Source of the DNA: Proteiniphilum sp.
GTDB taxonomy: Bacteria > Bacteroidota > Bacteroidia > Bacteroidales > Dysgonomonadaceae
Length of the DNA: 42,455 nucleotides
Direction of reading: 5' to 3'
Assembly (NCBI GenBank): GCA_016839025.1
Contig: JADLKK010000011.1
Location: 1-42,455, forward strand
Shown: positions 32,257 to 42,455 of the stretch, in pieces
How positions within the stretch are numbered: position 1 is the stretch's first letter
Layout of the letters: each line of letters opens with the position of its first letter
The notes under the pieces: generated by a model
The model's input: only the letters and a program-made list of their open reading frames with translations
Databases searched by the model: none
What the model was told of the DNA's origin: nothing
Translations under genes and position numbers: made by a program

Positions 32257-35200
32257 CTATTGTTCTTCTACTGCGGCTTCCTGAAACAGATTGGTGCGCT
32301 TGCTGGCATTCAGCTTCTCGAAGTCGTCGCGCGAACCGACGATCAGCTTGTCGAACTCACGTTGTCCGGTACCGGCAGGGATGAGGTGTCCGCAAATCAC
32401 ATTCTCCTTGAGTCCTTCCAGTGTGTCGGTCTTGCCATTGATGGCAGCATCGTTCAGCACTTTGGTGGTCTCCTGGAACGAGGCGGCCGACATGAAGCTG
32501 GTGGTCTGCAGCGCTGCACGGGTGATACCCTGCAGTACCTGGTTGGCTGTAGCCGGGATGGCATCACGTGCCTCCACCGGTTTCAGGTCCCGACGCTTCA
32601 GTGAGCTATTCTCGTCGCGTAGCTTGCGTACGGTGACGATCTGTCCCGGTTCGAAGATCTGTGAGTCGCCGGCATCGACGATCACCTTCTTGCCCCAGAT
32701 GCGGTCATTCTCTTCCATCATCTCATGCTTGTCTACCAGCTGCTGCTCGAGGAAGCGGGTATCTCCCGGATCCACTACCTCCACCTTGCGCATCATCTGG
32801 CGTACAATCACCTCGAAGTGCTTGTCGTTGATCTTCACACCCTGCAGACGATATACATCCTGCACTTCGTTCACGATGTACTCCTGCACGGCTGTTGGCC
32901 CCATGATCGCGAGAATGTCGGCCGGTGTTGTGGCACCGTCGGAGAGGGGCATACCGGCACGGATATAGTCGTTTTCCTGCACCAGGATCTGCTTGGAAAG
33001 CGGTACCATGTATTTCTTCTGTTCACCTGTCTTGGAGGTGACGGAGATCTCCTGATTGCCTCGTTTGATCTTGCCGAAGGAGACCTCACCATCGATTTCG
33101 GAAACCACCGCCGGGTTGGAGGGGTTGCGGGCCTCGAACAGCTCGGTGACACGTGGCAGACCACCGGTGATGTCACCTGCCTTGCCTACGGCACGGGGGA
33201 TCTTCACCAACACATCACCCGCCTTGATCTCGTCATTTTCGTTCTTCACGATGTGAGAGCTGAGGGGTAGGGTGTAGCTGCGCAGGATATCGTCGTTCCC
33301 ATCCACGATGTGTGCGGAGGGAGCCTTGGTTTTGTCGCGTGATTCGATGATTACTTTCTCCTTCAGACCGGTCTGTTCATCCGATTCCACCTTGTAGGTC
33401 ATGTTCTCGGTGAAGTTCTCAAAGCGGATCCTACCGGTTGCTTCCGAGACGATCACGGCGTTGAACGGGTCCCACTCGCAGATCAGGTTGCCCTTCTGTA
33501 CAGTGTCACCGTCACCGAAGTAGAGCTTCGATCCGTAGGGGATATTGTGTGAAAGCAGTACAATCCGGGTGTTGGGATCCACAATGCGCATCTCCACCAG
33601 GCGACTGACCACCACCTTGTAGGGTTTTCCCTCGGTATCGGCGGTCTCCACAAAACGGAGCTCGTCAAATTCCAGGATACCGTCGTACTTGGTAACGATG
33701 CTGTTTTCCGTGGCGATGTTCGAGGCAATACCACCCACGTGGAAGGTACGCAGTGTGAGCTGTGTCCCCGGCTCGCCGATGGATTGGGCCGCGATGACTC
33801 CGACAGCCTCTCCCTTCTGCACCATCTGTCCGGTGGCCAGGTTGCGGCCGTAACACTTGGCGCAGACACCCTGATGCGATTCACAGGTCAGCACAGAGCG
33901 GATCTCTACCCGCTCGATGGGTGACTCGTCGATTTTCTTCGCAATATCTTCGGTGATCTCATCACCCGCATTTACCAGCACCTCGCCGGTATTGGGGTGT
34001 TGCACATCATGTACCGACACGCGGCCCAGTATCCGTTCGTAGAGCGAGGCAATCACCTCGTCGTTGTTCTTGATGGCGGTGGCTACCAGCCCGCGGAGCG
34101 TGCCGCAGTCCTCCTCGTTGATGATCACATCCTGTGACACATCCACCAGACGACGGGTGAGATATCCGGCATCGGCTGTCTTGAGGGCGGTGTCGGCAAG
34201 ACCCTTACGGGCACCGTGGGTGGAGATGAAGTACTCGAGTACCGAGAGTCCCTCCTTGAAGTTGGCAAGAATCGGGTTCTCGATGATCTGCGCTCCTTCG
34301 GCACCGCTCTTCTGCGGCTTGGCCATCAATCCGCGCATACCGGAGAGCTGACGGATCTGCTCACGCGACCCACGGGCTCCCGAGTCGAGCATCATGTATA
34401 CAGAGTTGAACCCCTGGTCATCTTCCGCCAGCTGCTTCATCAGGATGTTGGAGAGCTTGGAGTTGATGTGCGTCCAGGTGTCGATGATCTGGTTGTAACG
34501 TTCGTTGTAGGTGATGAACCCCATGTTGTAGTTCTCCATGATCTGTTCCACCTCGGCATAACCATCCTGGATCAGTTTCTCTTTCTCCTCGGGGATAATC
34601 ACATCCTCCAGGTTGAAGGAGAGGCCTCCCTTGAAGGCAGCAGTGTACCCCAGGTCCTTGATGTCGTCGAGGTACTGCGCCGTGCGGGCCACGCCGCAGG
34701 TCTTGATCACCTTGCCGATGATGTCGCGCAGCGATTTCTTGGAGAGCAGTTCGTTGATGTAACCCACCTCTTTGGGAATGGCCTCGTTGGCGATCACCCG
34801 TCCCACGGTGGTCTCGTGCATCTTGCGGATGGGATCTCCGTTCTCGTCGATATCGTCGACGATCACCTTGATCAGTGCGTGCAGTGCAATTTTCCGTTCG
34901 TTGTAAGCAATAATCGCCTCCTCTTCCCCATAGAAGGTCATTCCTTCCCCTTTGGCGCCGGGGCGGATTTTGGTGATGTAGTAGAGACCCAGCACCATGT
35001 CCTGTGAAGGTACGGTAATGGGGGCGCCATTGGCGGGGTTGAGGATGTTGTGTGAAGCCAGCATCAGCAGCTGCGCCTCAAGGATCGCCTCGTTGCCCAG
35101 CGGCAGATGCACCGCCATCTGGTCCCCGTCGAAGTCGGCGTTGAAGGCCGTACAGGCGAGAGGGTGCAACTGGATGGCCTTGCCTTCAATCAGCTTGGGC

Positions 35201-36546
35201 TGGAACGCCTGTATACCCAGACGGTGCAGGGTAGGGGCACGGTTCAGCAGTACCGGGTGTCCCTTCATCACATACTCAAGGATGTCGTACACTACCGGTT
35301 CCTTGCGGTCCACAATCTTCTTGGCCGATTTCACCGTCTTGACGATGCCTCTTTCAATCAGCTTACGGATGATAAACGGCTTATAGAGTTCGGCCGCCAT
35401 ATCCTTGGGCAGACCGCATTCGTGCATCTTGAGCTCCGGACCCACCACGATCACCGAGCGGGCGGAGTAGTCGACACGCTTACCAAGCAGGTTTTGACGG
35501 AAACGGCCTTGCTTCCCCTTCAGGCTGTCGGAGAGGGATTTGAGCGGGCGATTCGATTCGGTCTTGATGGCGCTCGACTTGCGGGAGTTGTCGAACAGCG
35601 AGTCTACAGCCTCCTGGAGCATGCGCTTTTCGTTGCGCAGGATCACGTCGGGAGCCTTGATGTCGATCAGTCGTTTCAACCGGTTGTTGCGGATGATCAC
35701 CCGGCGGTAGAGGTCATTCAGGTCGGAGGTGGCGAAACGGCCGCCATCGAGCGGCACCAGCGGCCGCAAATCGGGCGGGATCACCGGGATCACCTTCATG
35801 ATCATCCACTCCGGCTTGTTGATGTTCTTTGAGCCACGGAAGGCTTCCACCACCTGCAGTTGTTTCAGCGCTTCGTTCTTGCGCTGTTGCGAGGTGTCGG
35901 TGTTGGCGCGGTGACGCAACTGGTTGGCCAGCTTGTCGAGGTTGAGTCGTTCCAGCAGGTCGAGGATCGCCTCGGCACCCATCTTGGCGATGAACTTGTT
36001 GGGATCACTCTCTTCCAGCAGCTGGTTCTCACGCGGGAGGGTCTCCAGTAGGTCGAGGTACTCTTCTTCGGTGAGCAGGTCTCTCTCTGTCACCTTCTCT
36101 TCCAGTGCTCCCGCCTGGATCACCACATAGCGCTCGTAGTAGATGATGGAGTCGAGCTTCTTGGTGGGGATACCCAGCAGGTACCCAATTTTGTTGGGCA
36201 GTGAACGGAAGTACCAGATGTGTGCGACGGGAACTACCAGGTGGATGTGTCCGGTACGCTCACGGCGTACCTTCTTCTCCGTCACCTCCACGCCACAACG
36301 GTCGCAGACGATGCCTTTATAGCGGATACGCTTGTACTTGCCGCAATGACATTCGTAGTCTTTTACCGGTCCGAAGATCCGTTCACAGAACAGACCGTCG
36401 CGCTCAGGCTTGTAAGTTCGGTAGTTGATGGTCTCAGGTTTGAGTACCTCACCGAAAGAGTTTTCCAGAATCAATTCCGGAGATGACAGCCCAATCGTGA
36501 TTTTTGAAAAGCTACTCTTTATCTTGTTGTCTTTTCTAAATGCCAT
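32257..36546 (-). CDS. rpoC: DNA-directed RNA polymerase subunit beta'
   Basis: 1429 residues, the normal size in Bacteroidota. It forms the polymerase clamp and most of the active centre. Visible: the N-terminal zinc-binding module [23 protein letters not shown] near residue 65; the catalytic magnesium loop [15 protein letters not shown] near 472; the bridge and trigger-helix region ([43 protein letters not shown]); and the second zinc site [19 protein letters not shown]. The C-terminal end with [37 protein letters not shown] is conserved. The start [13 protein letters not shown] is typical of Bacteroidales. It follows rpoB after a 106-base gap with no evident promoter, and ends at a strong terminator. 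Confidence 0.98.
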   Translation of the reverse strand: MAFRKDNKIKSSFSKITIGLSSPELILENSFGEVLKPETINYRTYKPERDGLFCERIFGPVKDYECHCGKYKRIRYKGIVCDRCGVEVTEKKVRRERTGHIHLVVPVAHIWYFRSLPNKIGYLLGIPTKKLDSIIYYERYVVIQAGALEEKVTERDLLTEEEYLDLLETLPRENQLLEESDPNKFIAKMGAEAILDLLERLNLDKLANQLRHRANTDTSQQRKNEALKQLQVVEAFRGSKNINKPEWMIMKVIPVIPPDLRPLVPLDGGRFATSDLNDLYRRVIIRNNRLKRLIDIKAPDVILRNEKRMLQEAVDSLFDNSRKSSAIKTESNRPLKSLSDSLKGKQGRFRQNLLGKRVDYSARSVIVVGPELKMHECGLPKDMAAELYKPFIIRKLIERGIVKTVKSAKKIVDRKEPVVYDILEYVMKGHPVLLNRAPTLHRLGIQAFQPKLIEGKAIQLHPLACTAFNADFDGDQMAVHLPLGNEAILEAQLLMLASHNILNPANGAPITVPSQDMVLGLYYITKIRPGAKGEGMTFYGEEEAIIAYNERKIALHALIKVIVDDIDENGDPIRKMHETTVGRVIANEAIPKEVGYINELLSKKSLRDIIGKVIKTCGVARTAQYLDDIKDLGYTAAFKGGLSFNLEDVIIPEEKEKLIQDGYAEVEQIMENYNMGFITYNERYNQIIDTWTHINSKLSNILMKQLAEDDQGFNSVYMMLDSGARGSREQIRQLSGMRGLMAKPQKSGAEGAQIIENPILANFKEGLSVLEYFISTHGARKGLADTALKTADAGYLTRRLVDVSQDVIINEEDCGTLRGLVATAIKNNDEVIASLYERILGRVSVHDVQHPNTGEVLVNAGDEITEDIAKKIDESPIERVEIRSVLTCESHQGVCAKCYGRNLATGQMVQKGEAVGVIAAQSIGEPGTQLTLRTFHVGGIASNIATENSIVTKYDGILEFDELRFVETADTEGKPYKVVVSRLVEMRIVDPNTRIVLLSHNIPYGSKLYFGDGDTVQKGNLICEWDPFNAVIVSEATGRIRFENFTENMTYKVESDEQTGLKEKVIIESRDKTKAPSAHIVDGNDDILRSYTLPLSSHIVKNENDEIKAGDVLVKIPRAVGKAGDITGGLPRVTELFEARNPSNPAVVSEIDGEVSFGKIKRGNQEISVTSKTGEQKKYMVPLSKQILVQENDYIRAGMPLSDGATTPADILAIMGPTAVQEYIVNEVQDVYRLQGVKINDKHFEVIVRQMMRKVEVVDPGDTRFLEQQLVDKHEMMEENDRIWGKKVIVDAGDSQIFEPGQIVTVRKLRDENSSLKRRDLKPVEARDAIPATANQVLQGITRAALQTTSFMSAASFQETTKVLNDAAINGKTDTLEGLKENVICGHLIPAGTGQREFDKLIVGSRDDFEKLNASKRTNLFQEAAVEEQ

Positions 36547-36652
36547 ATATCTTCTGTATATAAAGAGTTATCGGAATCTTGTTTGTGTTTCCATATCTGC
36601 CCGGAGTGGATGCTGCCAGCAACTTCCTTTCCCCGGGGTGATGCGGAATGAA

Positions 36653-39600
36653 TTAATCCAGACTGAGGTTCAGTCCCAGCCCCTTCAGCTCATGCAGCAA
36701 CACATTGAGTGATTCGGGAATACCTGCCGAGGGCATCGCCTCCCCTTTCACGATTGCTTCGTAGGCCTTGGAGCGTCCTACCACGTCGTCCGATTTCACC
36801 GTCAGGATTTCCTGGAGAATATGGGCAGCACCGAAAGCTTCGAGTGCCCACACCTCCATCTCTCCGAAACGCTGTCCACCGAACTGGGCTTTACCGCCAA
36901 GCGGTTGCTGTGTGATGAGCGAGTAGGGGCCGATGGAGCGGGCGTGCATCTTGTCTTCCACCATGTGGCCGAGCTTCAGCATGTAGATGATGCCCACTGT
37001 GGCAGGCTGATCGAACCGCTCGCCGGTACCACCGTCGTAGAGATAGGTTTTACCGTATGCCGGTACTCCTGCCTTGCTGGTCCATTCGTTCAGGTCATCG
37101 AGCGATGCTCCGTCGAAGATGGGTGTGGCGAACTTGATGTCCAGCTCCTTGCCGGCCCATCCGAGTACGGTCTCGAAGATCTGTCCCAGGTTCATACGGG
37201 AGGGTACGCCCAACGGGTTGAGTACGATATCTACCGGTGTTCCGTCGGCAAGGAAAGGCATATCTTCCTGGCGTACAATACGCGAGACGATACCCTTGTT
37301 GCCGTGGCGGCCGGCCATCTTGTCACCCACCTGGATCTTCCGTTTCTTGGCCACATAGACCTTTGCGATCTGCATGATACCGGAGGGCAGCTCATCACCA
37401 ATGGTGAAATCGAACCGTTTGCGCTTCAGTTCAGCATCGAGCTCCTTGTAACGGCGCAGGTAGTTGATCACCGTGGCACGGATCAATTCGTTTTTGTGGC
37501 TGTCGGATGTCCATTTGTTGAGCTGTACCGACTGGAAATCAATCTCATTCAGTACCTTGTGGGTGAACTTGGCACCCTTGGGCACGATATCCATGTTGGT
37601 GTAATCCTTTACTCCGGCAGATGTCTTTCCTTCGCTAAGGAGCAGCAGCTTTTCAATCAATACTTTTTTGAGCTCTTCCATTTTCTGCTCATACTCCTCA
37701 TCGAGTTTGGGCAATAGTGCCTTGCTGGAGAGCTTGGTTTTTCCTTTTTTGGATGCCTTGGAAAAGAGGTTGGTGCTGATGACCACTCCTTTCAGTGAGG
37801 GGGATGCCTTCAGCGATGCGTCCTTCACATCGCCTGCCTTGTCGCCGAAGATGGCGCGCAACAGTTTTTCCTCGGGTGAGGGGTCTGATTCCCCCTTGGG
37901 GGTGATCTTGCCAATCATGATATCACCCGGTTTGATGCGTGCACCCACGCGTACGATACCCCTCTCGTCGAGATCCTTGGTGGCCTCTTCGCTCACGTTG
38001 GGGATGTCGGAGGTGAGTTCTTCCAGTCCGCGCTTCGTCTCACGCACTTCCAGGGCGAACTCCTCCACATGCACCGAAGTGAAGACATCGTCGCTCACCA
38101 TCCGCTCGTTGAGGACGATGGCATCCTCGAAGTTGTACCCCTTCCAGGGCATGAAGGCTACCTTCAGATTCTTACCGATGGCCAGTTCTCCCTTCTCTGT
38201 GGCGTACCCTTCGGTGAGGATGTCGCCTGCCTTCACCTTTTGTCCAACTTCACAGATGGGACGCAGGTCGATGGTGGTGTTCTGGTTGGTTTTCCGGAAC
38301 TTGGGTATGAAATAGCTTTTCACTGCATCGTCGAAGCTGGTGAATTCCTCCTCTTCGCTGCGTTCATATTTGATCTTGATGGTGGTGGCATCTACGTAGA
38401 TGATCTCCCCATTGCCCTCCGCCATGATCTGTGTGCGTGAGTCGTGAATCAGCTGGCTTTCTATACCGGTACCCACGATGGGGGCTTCGGTACGCATCAG
38501 TGGCACTGCCTGGCGCATCATGTTTGATCCCATCAGGGCACGGTTGGCATCATCATGTTCCAGGAAAGGAATGAGGGATGCCGCGATAGAGGCGATCTGC
38601 ATGGGCGATACATCCATCAGCTCCACCTCTTCGGGTGCGATCACCGGATAGTCGGCATCCTGCCGTGCTTTCACCCGTGGATTGATGAAATTGCCCTTCT
38701 CGTCGAGCGGGGCATTGCCTTGTGCAATCAATCTGTCTTCCTCCTCTTCGGCCGCCAGATAGATCACCTCGTCGTTCTTGGTATTCACTTTGCCGCTCTC
38801 CACCTTGCGGTAGGGGGTCTCGATGAACCCGAGATCGTTGATCTTGGCGTACACGCAGAGGGAGGAGATGAGTCCGATGTTGGGTCCTTCCGGCGTTTCA
38901 ATGGGGCAGAGACGACCGTAGTGGGTGAAGTGCACGTCACGCACCTCAAAACCGGCACGTTCACGGGAGAGACCACCGGGACCGAGGGCCGAGAGCCGGC
39001 GCTTGTGGGTAATCTCCGCCAGCGGGTTGGTTTGGTCCATGAACTGCGAGAGCGCGTTGGTGCCGAAGAAGGTGTTGATCACCGAGGAGATGGTCTTCGC
39101 ATTGATCAGATCGATTGGCGTGAAGACCTCGTTGTCACGCACGTTCATCCGCTCGCGGATGATGCGCGCCATGCGGTTGAGTCCCACGCCGAACTGGGTG
39201 TAGAGCTGTTCACCCACCGTGCGCACACGGCGGTTGCTGAGGTGGTCGATGTCGTCGACCACCGCCTTGGAGTTGATCAGTTCGATCAGGTATTTGATGA
39301 TCTCGATGATGTCTTCCTTGGTGAGTACACGGGTATCGACATTGATATCGAGGTTCAGTTTCTTGTTGATGCGGTAACGACCCACATCTCCCAGGTCGTA
39401 CCGTTTCTCGGAAAAGAAGAGGTTGTTGATTACCTCGCGGGCACTTGAGTCGTCGGCCGGCTCGGCACTGCGCAGTTGCCTGTAGATATGCCTGATGGCA
39501 TCGATCTCCGAGTTGCTGGGGTCTTTCTGCAGGGTGTTGTAGATGATGGAATAATCGGAGGTGTTCGCGGTTTCCTTGTGCAACAGGATGGAGGAGACAC

Positions 39601-40465
39601 CCGATTCCAGGATGTCGTCCATATGCTCGGGTTCCAGTACCGTCTCGCGTTCAATCACTACTTCGTTGCGTTCGATGGAGGTCACTTCACCGGTGTCTTC
39701 ATCCACGAAGTCTTCCATCCACGATTTCAGCACGCGGGCTGCCAGCTTGCGTCCGCTTACCTTCTTCAGGTTGGTCTTGTTCACCTTCACCTCTTCTGCC
39801 AGGTCGAAGATCTCGAGAATGTCCTTGTCGCTCTCAAAACCGATGGCGCGCAGCAGTGTGGTGACGGGTAATTTCTTTTTGCGGTCGATGTAGGCATACA
39901 TCACGCTGTTGATGTCGGTGGCAAACTCAATCCATGACCCCTTGAACGGAATAATACGGGCAGAGTAGAGAATGGTGCCATTGGCATGCATGCTCTGTCC
40001 GAAGAATACGCCCGGTGAACGGTGCAGCTGCGATACGATGACCCGTTCCGCGCCGTTGATCACGAAGGTACCCTTGTCGGTCATGTAGGGAATAGTGCCC
40101 AGGTATACATCCTGGATCACGGGGGTGAAGTCTTCATGGTCGGGATCGGTGCAGTACAAATAGAGCTTGGCCTTCAGTGGCACACTGTAGGTGAGACCTC
40201 TGTCGATACACTCATCAATGGTATAGCGCGGGGGATCCACATAGTAATCCAAAAACTCAAGGACAAAGTTGTTACGGGTATCCGCTATGGGGAAGTTCTC
40301 TGTAAAAACCTTATACAATCCTTCGTTTTTTCTGCTTTCGGGAGGTGCGTCCAGTTGGAGAAAATCCTGAAACGATTTCAGCTGTACTTCCAGGAAATCG
40401 GGGAAGTGGAGTGGATTTTTGATCGACGCAAAATTGATTCTTGGGTTGGCGTTATTTGAAGACAT
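36653..40465 (-). CDS. rpoB: DNA-directed RNA polymerase subunit beta
   Basis: 1270 residues, normal for Bacteroidales. Visible: the N-terminal lobe with [19 protein letters not shown]; the rifampicin-pocket stretch [38 protein letters not shown] near residues 465-500, where the Asp, His and Ser corresponding to E. coli 516, 526 and 531 are unchanged; [16 protein letters not shown]; the active-site region [34 protein letters not shown]; and the C-terminal [31 protein letters not shown]. The start [18 protein letters not shown] is the usual one. It lies downstream of rplL with a long hairpin in the gap and upstream of rpoC in the classic order. Confidence 0.98.
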   Translation of the reverse strand: MSSNNANPRINFASIKNPLHFPDFLEVQLKSFQDFLQLDAPPESRKNEGLYKVFTENFPIADTRNNFVLEFLDYYVDPPRYTIDECIDRGLTYSVPLKAKLYLYCTDPDHEDFTPVIQDVYLGTIPYMTDKGTFVINGAERVIVSQLHRSPGVFFGQSMHANGTILYSARIIPFKGSWIEFATDINSVMYAYIDRKKKLPVTTLLRAIGFESDKDILEIFDLAEEVKVNKTNLKKVSGRKLAARVLKSWMEDFVDEDTGEVTSIERNEVVIERETVLEPEHMDDILESGVSSILLHKETANTSDYSIIYNTLQKDPSNSEIDAIRHIYRQLRSAEPADDSSAREVINNLFFSEKRYDLGDVGRYRINKKLNLDINVDTRVLTKEDIIEIIKYLIELINSKAVVDDIDHLSNRRVRTVGEQLYTQFGVGLNRMARIIRERMNVRDNEVFTPIDLINAKTISSVINTFFGTNALSQFMDQTNPLAEITHKRRLSALGPGGLSRERAGFEVRDVHFTHYGRLCPIETPEGPNIGLISSLCVYAKINDLGFIETPYRKVESGKVNTKNDEVIYLAAEEEEDRLIAQGNAPLDEKGNFINPRVKARQDADYPVIAPEEVELMDVSPMQIASIAASLIPFLEHDDANRALMGSNMMRQAVPLMRTEAPIVGTGIESQLIHDSRTQIMAEGNGEIIYVDATTIKIKYERSEEEEFTSFDDAVKSYFIPKFRKTNQNTTIDLRPICEVGQKVKAGDILTEGYATEKGELAIGKNLKVAFMPWKGYNFEDAIVLNERMVSDDVFTSVHVEEFALEVRETKRGLEELTSDIPNVSEEATKDLDERGIVRVGARIKPGDIMIGKITPKGESDPSPEEKLLRAIFGDKAGDVKDASLKASPSLKGVVISTNLFSKASKKGKTKLSSKALLPKLDEEYEQKMEELKKVLIEKLLLLSEGKTSAGVKDYTNMDIVPKGAKFTHKVLNEIDFQSVQLNKWTSDSHKNELIRATVINYLRRYKELDAELKRKRFDFTIGDELPSGIMQIAKVYVAKKRKIQVGDKMAGRHGNKGIVSRIVRQEDMPFLADGTPVDIVLNPLGVPSRMNLGQIFETVLGWAGKELDIKFATPIFDGASLDDLNEWTSKAGVPAYGKTYLYDGGTGERFDQPATVGIIYMLKLGHMVEDKMHARSIGPYSLITQQPLGGKAQFGGQRFGEMEVWALEAFGAAHILQEILTVKSDDVVGRSKAYEAIVKGEAMPSAGIPESLNVLLHELKGLGLNLSLD

Positions 40466-40504
40466 GGATATGCGTTTTTGAACCTAATATATATTGACAC
40501 AAAA

Positions 40505-40537
40505 GGTTAAGAATCTTCCGGTAGAAGATTCCTAACC
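40505..40537 (-). terminator. Hairpin with short T run between rplL and rpoB, possible attenuator
   Basis: On the - strand GGTTAGGAATCTTC and GAAGATTCTTAACC pair over 14 positions (one wobble) around a 5-base loop, followed by TTTT. It lies between the ribosomal-protein genes and the polymerase genes, where partial termination or RNA processing is known to set the L7/L12-to-beta ratio in other bacteria. Confidence 0.7.
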
Positions 40538-40561
40538 ATATTAACCTAATTTAGGGTAATG

Positions 40562-40936
40562 TTATTTAAGCTCAATTTCTGCTCCAGCCTCTTCAAGTTG
40601 TTTTTTCAAAGCATCTGCTTCGTCTTTTGTTACACCTTTTTTCAATTCGCTGGGAGCTCCGTCCACCAAGTCCTTGGCTTCTTTCAGGCCGAGACCGGTA
40701 AGTTCCTTCACTGCCTTCACTACGGCCAGCTTGGCGGAACCTGCACTCTTCAGGATCACGTCGAAAGAGGTCTTTTCTTCCACTACTGCCTCAGCAGCTG
40801 CAGGACCTGCAGCTACGGCTACAGCGGCAGCAGCCGGTTCGATGCCGTACTCCGTTTTCAGGATTTCAGCCAGTTCGTTTACCTCTTTTACGGTTAAGTT
40901 TACTAATTCTTCAGCAAATTTTTTTAAGTCTGCCAT
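40562..40936 (-). CDS. rplL: Ribosomal protein bL12 (L7/L12)
   Basis: 124 residues. Forms the ribosomal stalk in several copies and recruits translation GTPases. The N-terminal dimerisation and L10-binding part ([34 protein letters not shown]) is followed by an alanine-rich flexible hinge near residues 35-50 and the C-terminal domain with [41 protein letters not shown]. Complete and typical. It lies 117 bases after rplJ, and the gap to rpoB carries a hairpin. Confidence 0.98.
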   Translation of the reverse strand: MADLKKFAEELVNLTVKEVNELAEILKTEYGIEPAAAAVAVAAGPAAAEAVVEEKTSFDVILKSAGSAKLAVVKAVKELTGLGLKEAKDLVDGAPSELKKGVTKDEADALKKQLEEAGAEIELK

Positions 40937-41053
40937 TGTTGTATTGGTTTAAATTGATTACTAATTCTGTTTTGTTGATGTTGATTTTGGGGAAGGTGAT
41001 CTCCACCGTACTGCCGGAGCAGGGGGCATGCGGAAAAAATGGCCGACTGACTG

Positions 41054-41575
41054 TCAGGCTTCCTCTTTCTCCGACAATGTCTTGAGTACTCCGTGGAGCA
41101 GCGTGCCGCCCGACTGGAGTGCGGAGATCACATTCTTTGCAGGTGACTGCAACAGTGCGATCACATCGCCGATCAGCTCTGTCTTGCTCTTGATGCTGAT
41201 CAGATCCTTCAATGCCCCGGCACCCACAAAGAAGCTCTCCTGAACGTAGGCTCCCTTGAATGCGGGTACTTTGTCGGCCTTGTACCTGTCGATCAGTTTG
41301 GCAGGAGCATTCGCCGCGTTGGAGAACATGATGGCCGTGTTACCCTTCAGGATGGGGTAGAGCTCTTCATAATTTCCTTCGAGCGATTCGAAAGCTTTCT
41401 GCAGCAAGGTATTCTTCACCACCATCAGCTTGATCTCCTCCTTGGAACATTCTCTTCTCAGCTTGCTGGTTTTTGCCGCGTTAAGCGTAGCGAGATCAGC
41501 AAGGTAGAAGTTTTCATATTCCCGGAGATTGGCTGCGATCTGTGCGATTATTTGTTGTTTATCTTCCTTTTTCAT
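41054..41575 (-). CDS. rplJ: Ribosomal protein uL10
   Basis: 173 residues. Base of the ribosomal stalk; binds 23S rRNA through its N-terminal domain and L12 dimers through the C-terminal helix. Visible: MKKEDKQQIIAQIAANLREYENFYLADLATLNA, VVKNTLLQKAFESLEGNYEEL, LKGNTAIMFSNA, and a short C-terminal tail GVLKTLSEKEEA. It lies 18 bases after rplA and before rplL, in the standard order. No L10 autoregulatory leader can be judged by eye in the 18-base gap. Confidence 0.97.
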   Translation of the reverse strand: MKKEDKQQIIAQIAANLREYENFYLADLATLNAAKTSKLRRECSKEEIKLMVVKNTLLQKAFESLEGNYEELYPILKGNTAIMFSNAANAPAKLIDRYKADKVPAFKGAYVQESFFVGAGALKDLISIKSKTELIGDVIALLQSPAKNVISALQSGGTLLHGVLKTLSEKEEA

Positions 41576-41593
41576 AGATTTCTGTTTCGTTCA

Positions 41594-42292
41594 TTAGATT
41601 TCTTCTGCCGATTTCGGGTCCACTTTGATACCTGGACTCATCGTACTGGAAAGATAAATACTCTTCACATAGGTACCTTTTGCCGCAGTCGGTTTCAGTT
41701 TGATCAACGTCTGAATAAATTCTTTCGCGTTGTCTCGAATCTGTTCCGGCGTAAAAGATACTTTTCCAACCGAGGTGTGAATGATACCGGCTTTGTCTAC
41801 CTTAAAGTCGATCTTCCCCTGTTTTACCTCCTGCACGGCCTTGGCCACGTCGGGGGTAACAGTGCCGCTCTTGGGGTTAGGCATCAGTCCGCGGGGACCC
41901 AAAATACGGCCCAGCGCTCCGATCTTACCCATGATCTGCGGTTGTGTGATGATCACATCCACATCGGTCCAACCTCCTTTAATCTTGTCGATATATTCAT
42001 CGAGTCCCACGTGGTCTGCGCCCGCTGCTTTCGCATCGGCCTCAGCCTCCGGAGAACACAATACAAGAACTCTTACTTGTTTACCTGTTCCGTGCGGCAA
42101 AGAGACAACGCCCCTCACCATCTGGTTAGCTTTGCGCGGATCTACGCCGAGGCGTACATCGATATCTACGGAGGCATCAAATTTGGTGTTGGTGATTTCC
42201 TTCACCAGCACCGATGCTTCTTTCAGTGTATAGGTCTTACCCACTTCAATCTTGCTCAAAGCCAACTTTTGGTTTTTTGTCAGTTTACTCAT
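41594..42292 (-). CDS. rplA: Ribosomal protein uL1
   Basis: 232 residues, normal. Part of the L1 stalk that handles the exiting tRNA. Visible: [72 protein letters not shown] and the C-terminal [17 protein letters not shown]. It starts 15 bases after the rplK stop codon. In other bacteria L1 represses translation of its own rplK-rplA message; the binding site would be upstream of rplK, outside the window. Confidence 0.98.
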   Translation of the reverse strand: MSKLTKNQKLALSKIEVGKTYTLKEASVLVKEITNTKFDASVDIDVRLGVDPRKANQMVRGVVSLPHGTGKQVRVLVLCSPEAEADAKAAGADHVGLDEYIDKIKGGWTDVDVIITQPQIMGKIGALGRILGPRGLMPNPKSGTVTPDVAKAVQEVKQGKIDFKVDKAGIIHTSVGKVSFTPEQIRDNAKEFIQTLIKLKPTAAKGTYVKSIYLSSTMSPGIKVDPKSAEEI

Positions 42293-42307
42293 GTCTCAAT
42301 TGAAGTT

Positions 42308-42455
42308 TTAATTATGATTCATTTCCGGGAAATCCCCTTTCACTGTGATACCCATGCTTCGAGCCGTTCCCGCTACCATGTGCATTGCGGATTCAACCGT
42401 GAAGCAGTTCAAGTCGGTCATTTTTTCTTCGGCAATGGTTTTTACCTGTTCCCAG
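42308..42455 (-). CDS. rplK: Ribosomal protein uL11, C-terminal fragment
   Basis: The last 49 codons of the gene run off the right edge of the window. The translation reads [16 protein letters not shown], then [20 protein letters not shown] and [12 protein letters not shown] before the stop, which is the conserved end of the rRNA-binding domain of L11. L11 forms the GTPase-associated centre with 23S rRNA. It precedes rplA by 15 bases, as is standard. The N-terminus and promoter are outside the window. Confidence 0.95.
   Translation of the reverse strand, partial: WEQVKTIAEEKMTDLNCFTVESAMHMVAGTARSMGITVKGDFPEMNHN

Noticed and set aside
34216-35832. Open frames of 241-263 codons antisense to rpoC
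   Set aside because: Inside the conserved catalytic part of rpoC; shadow frames.
36821-39448. Several open frames of 200-300 codons antisense to rpoB
   Set aside because: All lie inside rpoB and mirror its codon pattern; none has a signal, motif or upstream promoter.

Overview
The window looks like the chromosome of a Bacteroidota member, most likely order Bacteroidales. The evidence is a SusC/SusD outer-membrane pair, a eukaryote-like (GT3) glycogen synthase next to a GT35 phosphorylase, DUF4954 and DUF3244 family proteins, Bacteroidales-type rpoB/rpoC, and repeated promoter-like boxes of the Bacteroidota form TAnnTTTG. A Dysgonomonas/Proteiniphilum-like lineage is plausible, but I cannot fix the genus by reading alone.

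Layout. 1-3898 (+): the 3' end of a Sus-like nutrient-uptake operon (SusC C-terminus, SusD-like lipoprotein, third lipoprotein) closed by a strong hairpin terminator. 4034-6760 (+): a regulatory stretch with a lipidated TPR-transmembrane-HTH protein, then a small secreted DUF3244-like protein overlapping a short AraC-type HTH protein, preceded by a 14-bp direct repeat. 6894-11269 (-): glycogen synthase then alpha-glucan phosphorylase. 11339-14683 (+): mfd, divergent from the glycogen genes. 14664-22974 (-): cysK, serine acetyltransferase, DUF4954, recA, bcp, dprA, an acyl-CoA thioesterase and an exported PHP-family hydrolase. 22984-28194 (-): purL, a YfcE-like phosphodiesterase and a DUF368 lipid-carrier transporter. 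28357-30441 (+): ppk1. 30590-32040 (-): a small PLDc_N membrane protein and an AAA_14/DUF4143 ATPase with its own repeated palindromic upstream sites. 32257-42455 (-): the rplK-rplA-rplJ-rplL-rpoB-rpoC cluster, with rplK cut by the window end.

How the genes fit together. The first 4 kb imports an unknown nutrient and has candidate regulators next to it. The glycogen pair makes and degrades storage polymer. The cysE/cysK pair makes cysteine. The recA, dprA and mfd genes handle DNA repair and uptake. DUF368 and ppk1 concern lipid-carrier recycling and polyphosphate, on divergent promoters.

There is no gene-free stretch over 300 bases; the largest gaps are 32041-32256 (operator-like repeats, promoter and terminator) and 28195-28356 (divergent promoters). 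I saw no tRNA, rRNA, CRISPR array, transposase or prophage gene. Most of the window is ordinary core genome. I do not see a clearly new multi-gene system; the best leads are the regulatory stretch at 4.0-6.8 kb, the repeated palindromes upstream of the AAA ATPase, and the DUF4954-cysE-cysK and DUF368-phosphodiesterase pairings.
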